A DNA stretch of 56,648 bases from an uncultured Lachnospiraceae bacterium. Lineage in GTDB: Bacteria; Bacillota; Clostridia; Lachnospirales; Lachnospiraceae. Below are positions 1 to 11,839 of the stretch, one piece after another. The position numbers were made by a program, and so were the translations under genes. Positions within the stretch are counted from its first letter, which is position 1. Every line of letters begins with the position of its first letter. The notes below the pieces were generated by a model that worked only from the letters and a program-made list of their open reading frames with translations, ran no database searches and was not told the origin of the DNA. Location: assembly GCA_946403625.1 (NCBI GenBank), contig CAMJAP010000010.1:1-56648 (forward strand), read 5' to 3'.

Positions 1-1
1 A

Positions 2-1522
<1,521 letters not shown>

Positions 1523-1549
1523 TCATCCGATGTATGAGGTAATGTAGTT

Positions 1550-2419
1550 ATGGCGTCGATGAGAGACATCAAAAGACGTAAAAGCAGTGTCGAGAGCACG
1601 CAGCAGATCACCAAGGCCATGAAACTGGTGTCCACGGTAAAACTGCAGCGTGCCAAGGCGCGTGCCGAGCAGTCCATGTTCTATTTCAATGAACTGTACG
1701 ATACCGTTACGTCCATACTCGCCAGGTCCAGGGATCTGGAACATCCGTATATGAAGGGCGGTACGAGCGAGAAGCGTGCCGTGGTTATGATCACTTCCAA
1801 CAAGGGTCTGGCCGGCGGATACAACTCCAACGTGATCAAGCTGGTGACCAGAAATCCGGAATTTGACAAGAAAAATACCGTGATCTATGCGATCGGTAAA
1901 AAAGGCAAGGATGCGATGCTTCGGGAAGGCTATGAGGTAATGCGTGATTTTTCCGAGGCGATCGAGGCGCCCACCTATCGTGATGGTATGACCGTAACGA
2001 AAGAACTGCTGGAAGCTTTTGAAAAAGGCGAGATCGGCGAGATCTATCTGGCATACACCTTCTTTAAGAACACGGTGAGCCATATTCCGACGATGCTGAA
2101 ACTCCTGCCGGTAGAGATCGGTGAGAGCGAACTGGATGAAAAAGAAAAACAGTACGTGGATGTACCGATGAACTTTGAACCGGAAGATGAAGAAGCACTC
2201 AATCTGATCATTCCGAAATACATTTCCAGCATGGTATACGGTGCGCTGATCGAGGCACAGGCCAGTGAGAACGGTGCCCGCATGCAGGCAATGGATAATG
2301 CGACCAATAATGCAGCTGAGATGATCGAGCATCTGTCACTGTTGTACAACCGTGCAAGACAGAGCAAGATCACGACGGAGCTGACAGAAATTATAGCCGG
2401 AGCTGACGCGATCAGTTAA
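1550..2419 (+). CDS. atpG: ATP synthase F1 subunit gamma
   Basis: Central rotor shaft of F1, 289 residues, normal length. The N-terminus MASMRDIKRRKSSVESTQQI matches the conserved gamma start, where the N-terminal helix of the coiled coil begins. The C-terminal helix with the conserved RARQSKITTELTEI-type segment is intact near residues 265-280. The middle carries the Rossmann-like part (VVMITSNKGLAGGYNSNV). It lies between atpA and atpD in the usual order, with a 36 bp gap to atpD that holds an AGGAAGG-type ribosome site. It is co-transcribed with the rest of the atp operon. Confidence 0.97.
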   Translation: MASMRDIKRRKSSVESTQQITKAMKLVSTVKLQRAKARAEQSMFYFNELYDTVTSILARSRDLEHPYMKGGTSEKRAVVMITSNKGLAGGYNSNVIKLVTRNPEFDKKNTVIYAIGKKGKDAMLREGYEVMRDFSEAIEAPTYRDGMTVTKELLEAFEKGEIGEIYLAYTFFKNTVSHIPTMLKLLPVEIGESELDEKEKQYVDVPMNFEPEDEEALNLIIPKYISSMVYGALIEAQASENGARMQAMDNATNNAAEMIEHLSLLYNRARQSKITTELTEIIAGADAIS

Positions 2420-3853
<1,434 letters not shown>

Positions 3854-3882
3854 ATCGTGATTCAATTTGTAGGTAAAGTCGA

Positions 3883-4284
3883 ATGGCAGACACAACATTT
3901 CATTTAAAAGTCGTCACTCCGGAGCGTATCTTTTATGAGGCTCCGGTGGAGATGGTGGAATTTAATACAACGGAAGGCGAGTTGGGTATCTATGCGAACC
4001 ATGTGCCGCTGACCGTGATCGTGAGCCCGGGCGTGCTTACCATCACCACTTCCGAGGGTGAGAAAAAAGCAGCGTTGCATGCAGGCTTTGCAGAGATCCT
4101 GCAGGATAAGGTGACCATCCTGGCAGAGCTCATTGAGTGGCCCGGCGAGATCAACGAGGAACGTGCCACTGCGGCTGAGCAGAGAGCACGGGAGCGTATC
4201 GCGGCGAGAGATGACGGTGTCGATCTTGACCGCGCAGAGATCGCGCTGAAGAGGGCGATCGCTCGTATCCAGGCGTTGAAGTAA
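3883..4284 (+). CDS. atpC: ATP synthase F1 subunit epsilon
   Basis: Rotor subunit and regulator of ATP hydrolysis, 133 residues. The N-terminal beta-sandwich is recognisable from TFHLKVVTPERIFYEAPVEM and the GELGIYANHVPLTVIVSPG stretch. The C-terminal helix pair (residues about 90-133, rich in Arg and Ala) is complete. It is the last gene of the atp operon. A strong hairpin with a T-run follows 25 bp after the stop, so the operon ends here. The ribosome site upstream is weak (GTAGGTAAAG), as is common for this gene. Confidence 0.96.
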   Translation: MADTTFHLKVVTPERIFYEAPVEMVEFNTTEGELGIYANHVPLTVIVSPGVLTITTSEGEKKAALHAGFAEILQDKVTILAELIEWPGEINEERATAAEQRARERIAARDDGVDLDRAEIALKRAIARIQALK

Positions 4285-4309
4285 GAAAAGAAAATGCAGT
4301 AAAGGATTT

Positions 4310-4341
4310 CCCCCCTTTGTAATAGAAGGGGGGCTCGTTTT
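4310..4341 (+). terminator. Rho-independent terminator of the atp operon
   Basis: CCCCCCTT at 4310-4317 pairs with AAGGGGGG at 4326-4333 around an 8-base loop, followed by CTCGTTTT. It ends one base before the ATG of the next gene, and its right arm AAGGGGGG sits 8 bases before that ATG, so it could also act as the ribosome site. Confidence 0.85.
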
Positions 4342-6954
4342 ATGAGAGGAAGAGGGTACCACATCAGCAAAGGAATATTACGGATCATCTACTGCGGGGG
4401 GATTTTTATCCTCTCTCTTTTCGTGTTGAGTTCCTTTATGAATCGCGGTAATACGGATATGACAATGTCGATGCCGGATGCCACCTATCCTCTGGTCAGT
4501 TTTTTATGCGAAAACCGCCCGTTCAACCAGATGCACGGGTATGCGCAGGAGATGGATGCCGCAAGGGTTCGGGAGCATATTACGCCGCTTCCGGATGAGC
4601 GCAAACTGGAATTTGTGGTGGATACCTACGGAAACGAGATCGACCGTATCTCCTTTAAGATCCGTTCCCTGCAGGATGAGCGACTGATCGAAGAAACCCA
4701 GATCTATGATTATGCAAGAGAAGGGGATACGATCCGCGGCAGTCTGACGATCAAAGACCTGTTGCGGAAGGACGCGGAGTATTCCCTGTGTCTGATGCTG
4801 GAGACGAATGCCGGCGCAAAGCTGTATTATTACACGCAGCTTTTGCGTAGTTCCGAATGCGCACTGGCGGAAAAACTGGATTTTGTCAGTCATTTCAGCG
4901 AGCTGACCTTTGACCGGGTCCGGGGAGCGGCCGAACTGCCGACCTATCTGGAGAGCAACGCGCAGGGCGATAATACTACCTTTCATAAAGTGGATATCCA
5001 TTCCGGAGCGAATCAGGTATGCTGGGGAAATCTGCCGGTGGAACAGCTGACGGAACCCATGGCGTCAGTGAAAGATATCGATGCGGAAACGGCGCAGATC
5101 TGCCTGGATTATATCGTTCAGATCCCGGAGGAAACCAGAGTCCGCAGCTATTTTGTGGAAGAATGTTTCCGGGTGCGTCTGGGATCCGAAAGAATGTATC
5201 TGCTGGATTATGAGCGCACGACGGATCAGATCTTTACCCTGGGAGAGCAGGAGAAAAAAGAAGGCGTGCCGGATGTGGCATCGGTGATCGCCGGAAACAA
5301 GATCGTACTGGGCATCGCAGACACGGATGTGCAGAAAATGGAAAGCCTGGACGGAAACATTCTGGCTTTTGTAAATTGCGGCAGACTGTTTGTATATGAT
5401 GCTTCGGATAACCATATTTCCGAGGTGTTCAGTTTCTACGGTGACGACCTGAAGGATCGCAGGGAAACGGCCAGATCCCATGATATCCGCATTTGCCAGG
5501 TGCAGGAGACGGGCAATATCGTCTTTCTGGTCTATGGTTATATGAACTGCGGCGGACATGAGGGGCAGATGGGAGTCACGGTCTATGAATACGACAGTAC
5601 GCTCAACACCGTGGAAGAAAAAGTGTTTGTGCCCTATGACGGCGGATACGAATTTTTGAATCACGATATGGAAAAACTGGCATTTGCCGGGGATCACGAC
5701 CTGCATCTTTTGCTGCAGGACAGCGTATATGACGTGTCTCTGGAAGGTGCCGGCTGCAAGGCGTTGGCGGAAGAACTGCCGATCGGGGGCGTGATCTCTT
5801 CGGCGGACGGCGTAATGGCGGTCTGGAGCAACGGTTCGGATCTGTATGATGCAAAAGAACTGACCATGAAAAACCTGATGACGAATGTGGAGAGCCCGGT
5901 GCGTGCAGGCGAAGGTGAGCGGGTGATCCCGATCTCGTTCTTCGGGGCAGATCTGGTTTACGGTATCGCTGCGGTGGAAGATATCACCCAGGATATCAGC
6001 GGACATACGGTATTTGCGATGCACAGCGTGTGTATCCGTGACGAGGAAGGGGCGATCCTGAAAGAGTATTCGCAACCGGGGATCTTTATCACGGGTGTGG
6101 ATGTGAGCGAAGGGATGATCACGCTGCACCGCGCAACGCGTGATGAGAACGGAGAGCTGCAGCCCTATGTGGATGATCAGATCCTGAACAATTCCAAGAG
6201 CGGGAATGCCAAGAATACGATCGAAACGGCCGTGACCGAACGGTTTGAAACCATCGTGCAGATCGCCGTACGCAGCGAGATCAAGACCTCTTCCATGAAG
6301 ATCCTGGACCCGCGGTTTGTGATCTTTGAGGGAGAGCGAATTGCAGAGACGGAGCCGGCAACGCGGCAGGAGTATTATTATCTGTATCAGAAGGGCCATC
6401 TGCAGGGGATTTATGATAATGCCTATGAGCCGGTCAAAGAGGTGTTTGAGGGCAGCGGTGTGGTTCGCGATGCGGGCGGAACCGTGGTTTACCGGCGTAT
6501 GTCGTTGCCGGTAAAGAATCAGATCATGGCGATCAGCGAATCGGTGACAAAGGTTGAGTCCGATGAGATCCCGCTGACGGTACAGGCGGCGGCTTTGGAT
6601 ACGATGCTGGCCTATATGGGTGTGCATACGCAGACCGCGGAACAGATGGAAGACGGCAGCACCGCACGGGAGATCCTGAAGGAGAACCTGCCGACGGCGG
6701 TGGTGGTCGATCTGTCCGGAGTGACGCCGGATGCGCTGCTGTATTATACGGCGCAGGATATTCCGGTGCTGATGTCGTACCGGGACGGCAGTGCGATGTT
6801 GCTGATCGGATATAACGAATTGAACATCGTGGTGCTGAATCCGAAAGGCCGTGAGAACGGAGATCAGGTGTACAAGATCGGTCGCGGAGATGCGGCAAAA
6901 CTGCTTGCGGAAAACGGAAATCGTTTCCTTGTATGCTTGCGACCGGAAGACTGA
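4342..6954 (+). CDS. Membrane-anchored extracytoplasmic protein with degenerate C39-like C-terminal domain
   Basis: 870 residues, no confident family. One transmembrane segment at about residues 12-32 precedes a long outside part. The middle (about 330-720) is rich in short beta-type segments with repeated phrases such as DGNILAFVNCGRLFVYDAS, suggesting a beta-propeller-like fold. The last 135 residues (about 735-868) look like a C39-type papain fold: LDTMLAYMG resembles the helix after the catalytic Cys, and AMLLIGYNELNIVVLNPKG resembles the strand that normally starts with the catalytic His. Neither the Cys nor the His is present, so it is probably not a protease. The start is the first ATG after the atp terminator. 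It precedes two peptidoglycan enzymes, which suggests an envelope role. Confidence 0.75.
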   Translation: MRGRGYHISKGILRIIYCGGIFILSLFVLSSFMNRGNTDMTMSMPDATYPLVSFLCENRPFNQMHGYAQEMDAARVREHITPLPDERKLEFVVDTYGNEIDRISFKIRSLQDERLIEETQIYDYAREGDTIRGSLTIKDLLRKDAEYSLCLMLETNAGAKLYYYTQLLRSSECALAEKLDFVSHFSELTFDRVRGAAELPTYLESNAQGDNTTFHKVDIHSGANQVCWGNLPVEQLTEPMASVKDIDAETAQICLDYIVQIPEETRVRSYFVEECFRVRLGSERMYLLDYERTTDQIFTLGEQEKKEGVPDVASVIAGNKIVLGIADTDVQKMESLDGNILAFVNCGRLFVYDASDNHISEVFSFYGDDLKDRRETARSHDIRICQVQETGNIVFLVYGYMNCGGHEGQMGVTVYEYDSTLNTVEEKVFVPYDGGYEFLNHDMEKLAFAGDHDLHLLLQDSVYDVSLEGAGCKALAEELPIGGVISSADGVMAVWSNGSDLYDAKELTMKNLMTNVESPVRAGEGERVIPISFFGADLVYGIAAVEDITQDISGHTVFAMHSVCIRDEEGAILKEYSQPGIFITGVDVSEGMITLHRATRDENGELQPYVDDQILNNSKSGNAKNTIETAVTERFETIVQIAVRSEIKTSSMKILDPRFVIFEGERIAETEPATRQEYYYLYQKGHLQGIYDNAYEPVKEVFEGSGVVRDAGGTVVYRRMSLPVKNQIMAISESVTKVESDEIPLTVQAAALDTMLAYMGVHTQTAEQMEDGSTAREILKENLPTAVVVDLSGVTPDALLYYTAQDIPVLMSYRDGSAMLLIGYNELNIVVLNPKGRENGDQVYKIGRGDAAKLLAENGNRFLVCLRPED

Positions 6955-6963
6955 TATGCTATT

Positions 6964-8394
6964 ATGTTAACTATGACAGACCGAAAAAAACTACGAAAAC
7001 TGATAATCACAGGCTGCGCCGCAGGGAGTGCGATACTGTTTTTGAATTACGGCCCCCTGAAGGTATATGCCGATCCGGATATTGACGATGTCAAAGAGGA
7101 GCGTGAGGAGACGCAGCAGGAGCTGGATGAGGTAAATGCAACTCTGGAAGAGCTGGCGGCGGAACAGGAAGATGTGGAATCCCAGATCGAAGAGGTCGGG
7201 GAAGCGCTCACGCAGGTGATGGCAGAGATCGAAGTACTGGAAGGGCAGATCGAAGACAAGGGTGAAGAGATCAACGAGTCACAGATCCTGCTGGAGGAAG
7301 CGGAACAAAGAGCTTTGGATCAGTATGAAGCAATGAAGATCCGCATCCGATATATGTATGAAGAGGGCGAGTTCAGCTACGCCGCGATCCTGATGCAGGC
7401 CGAAAGCTATGCGGATATGCTGACGAAAGCGGACTATATCGAGCAGCTTTACGAGTATGACCGGAATATGCTGGCGCGTTATCAGGAGACCGTGCAGGAA
7501 GTGGCGGACCGAAAGGCGGCGCTGGAAGCGGAGCGGGAGGAACTGCTGGGACTGGAGAAAGACCAGGAAGAAGAGCAGGCCTATATGGAAGATGTGATCG
7601 CGGAGCTCAAAGAGATCTCGGACGATTATGCGGCAGAGATTCGTGTGGCACAGGCGCAGGCTGCGGAATATGCAAAGCAGATCCGCGAACAGACGGCAGA
7701 GATCCGGCGTTTGGAAGAGGAAGCCCGCAGAAAAGCAGAGGAAGAGGCCCGCAGAAGGGCAGAAGAGGAAGCCCGAAGAAGAGCGGAAGAAGAAGCACGC
7801 AGACGGGCGGCGGAAGAAGCGGCGCGCAAGGCAGCGGAAGAGGCAGCCCGCAAAGCAGCGGAAGAAGCCGAACGGAAACGGGCAGAAGCGGCAGCGCTGC
7901 AGCAGATCGAGGAAGAAAACCGACAGGCATCCGAGGCGCAGAGGGAATCGGCGGAGAGTTCCGTGGCAGAGAGCCGGGAGACCGGTACGATCACGACAAC
8001 CAGTTCCGCGACCTATGATGTATCGTCCATCTATGCGGCCAACGGCGGGGATACCGGAAAGTCGATCGCGGCATTTGCCTGCCAGTTCATCGGTAATCCT
8101 TATGTTGCAGGCGGTACCAGCCTGACCAACGGTGCGGACTGCTCCGGTTTTGTATTCTCCGTATACCGGGAATTCGGATACAAGGTGCCGCGTACATCCT
8201 ATGCATTGCGGAGTGCCGGGACGGAAGTATCGAGCATTGATGCGGCACAGCCCGGGGATGTCATTTGCTATCCGGGACATGTGGGGATCTATATCGGAAA
8301 CGGAATGATCGTGCATGCCAGTACGGAGCGCACCGGTATCAAGGTTTCCAGGGCAAATTACCGGCAATATACGACAATACGACGGATCATATAA
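6964..8394 (+). CDS. Secreted NlpC/P60 peptidoglycan hydrolase with coiled-coil N-terminus
   Basis: 476 residues. The signal peptide ends near VYADP (about residue 37). Residues about 38-245 form a long coiled coil of the PcsB/CwlO type, and residues about 246-306 are a highly charged helical repeat (EEARRRA units). The C-terminal NlpC/P60 domain has Cys393 in the DCSGF motif, His439 in GHVGIYIG and His451 in VHAS, the expected catalytic triad. Such proteins cleave D-gamma-glutamyl-diaminopimelate bonds in peptidoglycan stems and are typically controlled by the FtsEX complex through the coiled coil. The start has only a weak ribosome site and lies 9 bp after the previous gene, so the two are probably translated from one mRNA. 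Confidence 0.93.
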   Translation: MLTMTDRKKLRKLIITGCAAGSAILFLNYGPLKVYADPDIDDVKEEREETQQELDEVNATLEELAAEQEDVESQIEEVGEALTQVMAEIEVLEGQIEDKGEEINESQILLEEAEQRALDQYEAMKIRIRYMYEEGEFSYAAILMQAESYADMLTKADYIEQLYEYDRNMLARYQETVQEVADRKAALEAEREELLGLEKDQEEEQAYMEDVIAELKEISDDYAAEIRVAQAQAAEYAKQIREQTAEIRRLEEEARRKAEEEARRRAEEEARRRAEEEARRRAAEEAARKAAEEAARKAAEEAERKRAEAAALQQIEEENRQASEAQRESAESSVAESRETGTITTTSSATYDVSSIYAANGGDTGKSIAAFACQFIGNPYVAGGTSLTNGADCSGFVFSVYREFGYKVPRTSYALRSAGTEVSSIDAAQPGDVICYPGHVGIYIGNGMIVHASTERTGIKVSRANYRQYTTIRRII

Positions 8395-8517
8395 AAAACA
8401 TCTTGCATTTTGGGAAGAGAATCGATATTATTATCGCTTTGAGGGAATCGTTGCAGGAAAGCCCCGCGGGAAAGGGCGTGTTTGACCGGTACCGGGTGCC
8501 GGAGTGAGAGGGAAGTT

Positions 8518-10269
8518 ATGAAAAAGAAAAAAGGAGTGATCATCGGGATTGCAGTAGTCGCCGTTTTGGCGGTGGTGTACTTTGGTGTGGCATTGTATTA
8601 CAGTTCCCACCTGTTCTATAACACCCGGGTGGGTGGTGTTTCTTACGGCAATCTTGCTCCGGCCGATGCGGAAATGCGGCGGAATACCGAGGATATGCAG
8701 TACAGTATCCGTATTCTGGGACGCAATGGTGCCGAAGCGGTACTTACGGCGCAGGATATCGGTTTTCAGTGCCTGTATTCCAAGACGATGGGGCAGATCA
8801 AGCAGGAGCAGAATCCGTTTCTGTGGCCGATGAGTTTCTTTTCGGTGGAAGATCACGCGGCAGATCGTACCGTCAATTATGACCGGGAGCTGCTGGCGCA
8901 GAAGCTGGATGCCATCAGTTTCCTGCAGGAAGAAAATATGGAACAGCCCAAGGATGCATATCTGGGCGGTTTTGATATCACGGAGCATAAGTATGTGATC
9001 GTTCCGGAAGAAGAAGGCACCGTGGTGGTCCGGGAACTGATGCAGCAAAGTGTACAGAATGCGCTGCTGCAGCATCTGGAGCAGGTAGACCTGGATGAGA
9101 GCGGCTGTTACCGGGAGCCGGAGGTACGCTCGGACGATTCGAGACTGACGGCGCAGCTGGACAAGCTGAATGGTTTTACCGGTTCGGAAGTGACATTCAC
9201 CTTTGGTGAAGCAACGGAAGTGGTGGATTTTTCCGTATTCGGCGACTGGGTGGATGAGGTGAACGGCTCGGTTTCCTTAAACGAAGCCAAAGTCACCGAG
9301 TATGTGGAACAGATGGATGAAAAATACAGTACCTATCGCAAGGACGAGCAGTTCACGACCGTAGACGGGTATCTGTTAAATCTGCCGAAGGGTGATTTCG
9401 GCTGGAAGATCAATGTGGAGCAGGAAACACAGCAGCTTTCGGAAGAACTGCTGTCGGGAACGCAGGTTTCCCGTGAACCGGTATGGTATTCCAAGGGCGT
9501 GACTTTTGGTGACAGCGATATCGGCGATTTCTATGTTGAAGTGGACATTACCAACCAGACGGTGTATGTTGTGGACAAAGGGGAGGTCGTATTTACCACC
9601 CTGTGCGTAACCGGTAATGAAGCAAAGAACTGCCATACCCCGGCCGGCATCCACAGCGTGTTCTATAAGGCAAGAAATGCGGTGCTCCGCGGACCGGATT
9701 ATGCGACACCGGTGAAATACTGGATGCCGTTCAATAAGGGCATCGGTCTGCATGATGCATCCTGGAGATCCCGATTCGGCGGGAATATTTATCAGTACAG
9801 CGGATCGCATGGCTGCGTGAACCTGCCGACCTCCGCTGCGGCAAAGATCTATGATTATGTTTATGTCGGATGTCCGGTGATCTGCTACTATCTGGACGAG
9901 CGGTATATCGTAGCGGAGCCGGAACCGGAAGAACCGACCGAGACCCCGTCTCCGACACCTACGGCGACCCCGGGACCGACGATCATTGAGGAAGAACCGA
10001 CGCTTGCACCGACCGAGGCACAGCAGGGACCGGTATTCCCGGAAGGCACGGTTTATCTGCCGGACGGCACCTTCCTGTTGCCGAACGGTATCATCCTGTA
10101 TCCGGACGGTACGGCGATCTATCCGGGTGGCGTGATCGTATATCCGGACGGTACGGTGGTGGATCCGAATGCGCCTGCAGCAACGCCGGCGCCGACCCCG
10201 GCAGCCGATCCGAATGCAGGAGCCGCACCGGCGGCTGATCCGAACGCTGTCGCTATACCCGTAGAATAA
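8518..10269 (+). CDS. L,D-transpeptidase (YkuD family) with repetitive C-terminal tail
   Basis: 583 residues from the ATG at 8518, chosen because GAGAGGGAAG precedes it and the protein then opens with MKKKKGV and a transmembrane segment (about 6-28). Residues about 40-330 contain peptidoglycan-binding domains of the type that precede YkuD domains. The catalytic domain (about 335-450) ends in SHGCVNLP with Cys433, the hallmark of L,D-transpeptidases, which make 3-3 peptidoglycan cross-links or attach proteins to the wall. After about residue 465 the tail is rich in Pro, Thr and Ala and contains repeats of the form YPDGT (residues about 505-550). The tail probably lies in the wall. An in-frame ATG upstream at 8482 lacks a ribosome site. 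Confidence 0.93.
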   Translation: MKKKKGVIIGIAVVAVLAVVYFGVALYYSSHLFYNTRVGGVSYGNLAPADAEMRRNTEDMQYSIRILGRNGAEAVLTAQDIGFQCLYSKTMGQIKQEQNPFLWPMSFFSVEDHAADRTVNYDRELLAQKLDAISFLQEENMEQPKDAYLGGFDITEHKYVIVPEEEGTVVVRELMQQSVQNALLQHLEQVDLDESGCYREPEVRSDDSRLTAQLDKLNGFTGSEVTFTFGEATEVVDFSVFGDWVDEVNGSVSLNEAKVTEYVEQMDEKYSTYRKDEQFTTVDGYLLNLPKGDFGWKINVEQETQQLSEELLSGTQVSREPVWYSKGVTFGDSDIGDFYVEVDITNQTVYVVDKGEVVFTTLCVTGNEAKNCHTPAGIHSVFYKARNAVLRGPDYATPVKYWMPFNKGIGLHDASWRSRFGGNIYQYSGSHGCVNLPTSAAAKIYDYVYVGCPVICYYLDERYIVAEPEPEEPTETPSPTPTATPGPTIIEEEPTLAPTEAQQGPVFPEGTVYLPDGTFLLPNGIILYPDGTAIYPGGVIVYPDGTVVDPNAPAATPAPTPAADPNAGAAPAADPNAVAIPVE

Positions 10270-10285
10270 AAGGAATGGGAACGCA

Positions 10286-11776
10286 TTGGGAGAGTTACTG
10301 AATCAAATTGAAGCATATTGCAAGAAGGGAGCTTACCCTTTTCACATGCCGGGACACAAACGGAATGTGAAAGGGGTGGCCCCCTTTTTTGAACCATGGT
10401 TTGAGCGGGACGTGACCGAAGTACCGGGGCTGGATGATCTGCACGAACCGGAAGGGATATTGAAAGAAGCGCAGGAGCGGGCGGCTGCTTTGTACGGCGC
10501 GCGGCAGAGCTTCTTTCTGGTGAACGGCAGTACGGCGGGGGTGCTGGCGGCGATCTCGGCTGCCGTACCCAAGAATGGTACGATCCTGCTGCAGAGAGCT
10601 TCCCACCGATCGGCCTATCATGCGGTGCAACTGCGGGAGTTGAAGGTGCGCTATCTGTACGGCAGGCAGGCAGATTGCGGGGAGGCCGGCCGGATCGGAC
10701 TGGGCGTGGATTTGGAAGAAGTGCGCCGTGCGGTGGAAGCGGACTCTCGGATTGGAGCCGTGTTTCTGACATCGCCGTCCTATGACGGGTTTTCTTCGGA
10801 GATCGCAAAGATTGCGGAGTATCTTCATACGAAGGAGATCCCGCTTCTGGTGGACGCGGCCCACGGAGCACATCTCGGGTTTTCGGAAGACTTTCCGAAG
10901 AGTGCCTTGCAGGAAGGGGCGGATGTGGTCGTGATGAGTGTCCACAAAACCCTGCCGGCACCGACGCAGACTGCATTGCTGCATTTGGGAAGTACAAGAG
11001 TACCGGCGGAAAAGGTGCAGCGGTTTTTGAGTATTTACCAGACCTCCTCGCCGTCCTATCTGTTGATGGCCGCGATCGATGAATGCGTGGAGCAGGTATC
11101 AAAATGGGATACGGCGGTATGGCAGGCGTTTTATGAACGGAGAAAACGGCTGAGTGAGCGGTTGCATTCCCTAAAGAACATCGGTGTCTGGGATTGCTTC
11201 GGTCGGAGCCGGGTACCTGAGGGTTCGGAGGAGACTGCCTCTTCGGAGGTGCCGGAGCCGGGCAAGATCCTGATTTTTGCACCGGATGGCAAAAGCGGTG
11301 TGGCTCTGGGGGAATGGCTGGCAAAGGAAGGCGTGCAGTGCGAAATGGCATTGCCGGCCTATGTGCTTTTGATCTGTACCGTGGCAGATACGGAAGAAGG
11401 GTATGTGCGGCTGGCGGAGGCGTTGGAGAAAGCGGATCGCATGCCGGAGTTGCGAAAAGCGTTGAAGGAGTGTTGTGCCGGAAGGTCGGAGGCGGAAGAG
11501 TGTGATGCCAGACAGATCGGGGATGCGAGCGTGCGTGTGCTCCGGGAAGGGGGTCTGCGAAACGATGCGCAGGCGCTGACGATCGCCGGGGCCGCGGAAC
11601 TGCCGGAGGAACGGATGGCCTTAGCCGGGGCCGTCGGCAGGGTGAGTGCAGGTTTTGTCTCGGTCTATCCGCCGGGGCAGCCGATCCTGGTGCCGGGGGA
11701 AGAGATCACGGAAAAAAAGATCGCGGAATTGCGGACCTTGCTGCAACAGGGCGCCGCGGTACAGGGACTGGATTAA
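10286..11776 (+). CDS. Orn/Lys/Arg decarboxylase family PLP enzyme
   Basis: 496 residues from a TTG start preceded by AAAAGGAATGGG. The N-terminus has the family motif HMPGHKR, the substrate-binding region FFLVNGSTAG, and SVHKTLPAPTQTALLH with Lys221 as the PLP-binding residue. The large domain is complete and the C-terminal domain (about 330-496) is short, as in the Bacillus YaaO/SpeA-like group rather than the large inducible decarboxylases of enterobacteria. The reaction is decarboxylation of a basic amino acid, most likely lysine or arginine, feeding polyamine synthesis; the substrate cannot be read from sequence. It starts 16 bp after the L,D-transpeptidase gene, so it is probably in that operon. 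Confidence 0.9.
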   Translation: MGELLNQIEAYCKKGAYPFHMPGHKRNVKGVAPFFEPWFERDVTEVPGLDDLHEPEGILKEAQERAAALYGARQSFFLVNGSTAGVLAAISAAVPKNGTILLQRASHRSAYHAVQLRELKVRYLYGRQADCGEAGRIGLGVDLEEVRRAVEADSRIGAVFLTSPSYDGFSSEIAKIAEYLHTKEIPLLVDAAHGAHLGFSEDFPKSALQEGADVVVMSVHKTLPAPTQTALLHLGSTRVPAEKVQRFLSIYQTSSPSYLLMAAIDECVEQVSKWDTAVWQAFYERRKRLSERLHSLKNIGVWDCFGRSRVPEGSEETASSEVPEPGKILIFAPDGKSGVALGEWLAKEGVQCEMALPAYVLLICTVADTEEGYVRLAEALEKADRMPELRKALKECCAGRSEAEECDARQIGDASVRVLREGGLRNDAQALTIAGAAELPEERMALAGAVGRVSAGFVSVYPPGQPILVPGEEITEKKIAELRTLLQQGAAVQGLD

Positions 11777-11839
11777 AAGGCTTTTCCATATAAGGGAAGG
11801 CGGAGTATTTTATATTCCATCAAAAAGGGGGATTAGAAC

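Noticed and set aside
5065-6627. Minus-strand frame of 520 codons opposite the 870-residue envelope gene
   Set aside because: No ribosome site or family motif, and the plus-strand frame has a normal signal anchor and composition.
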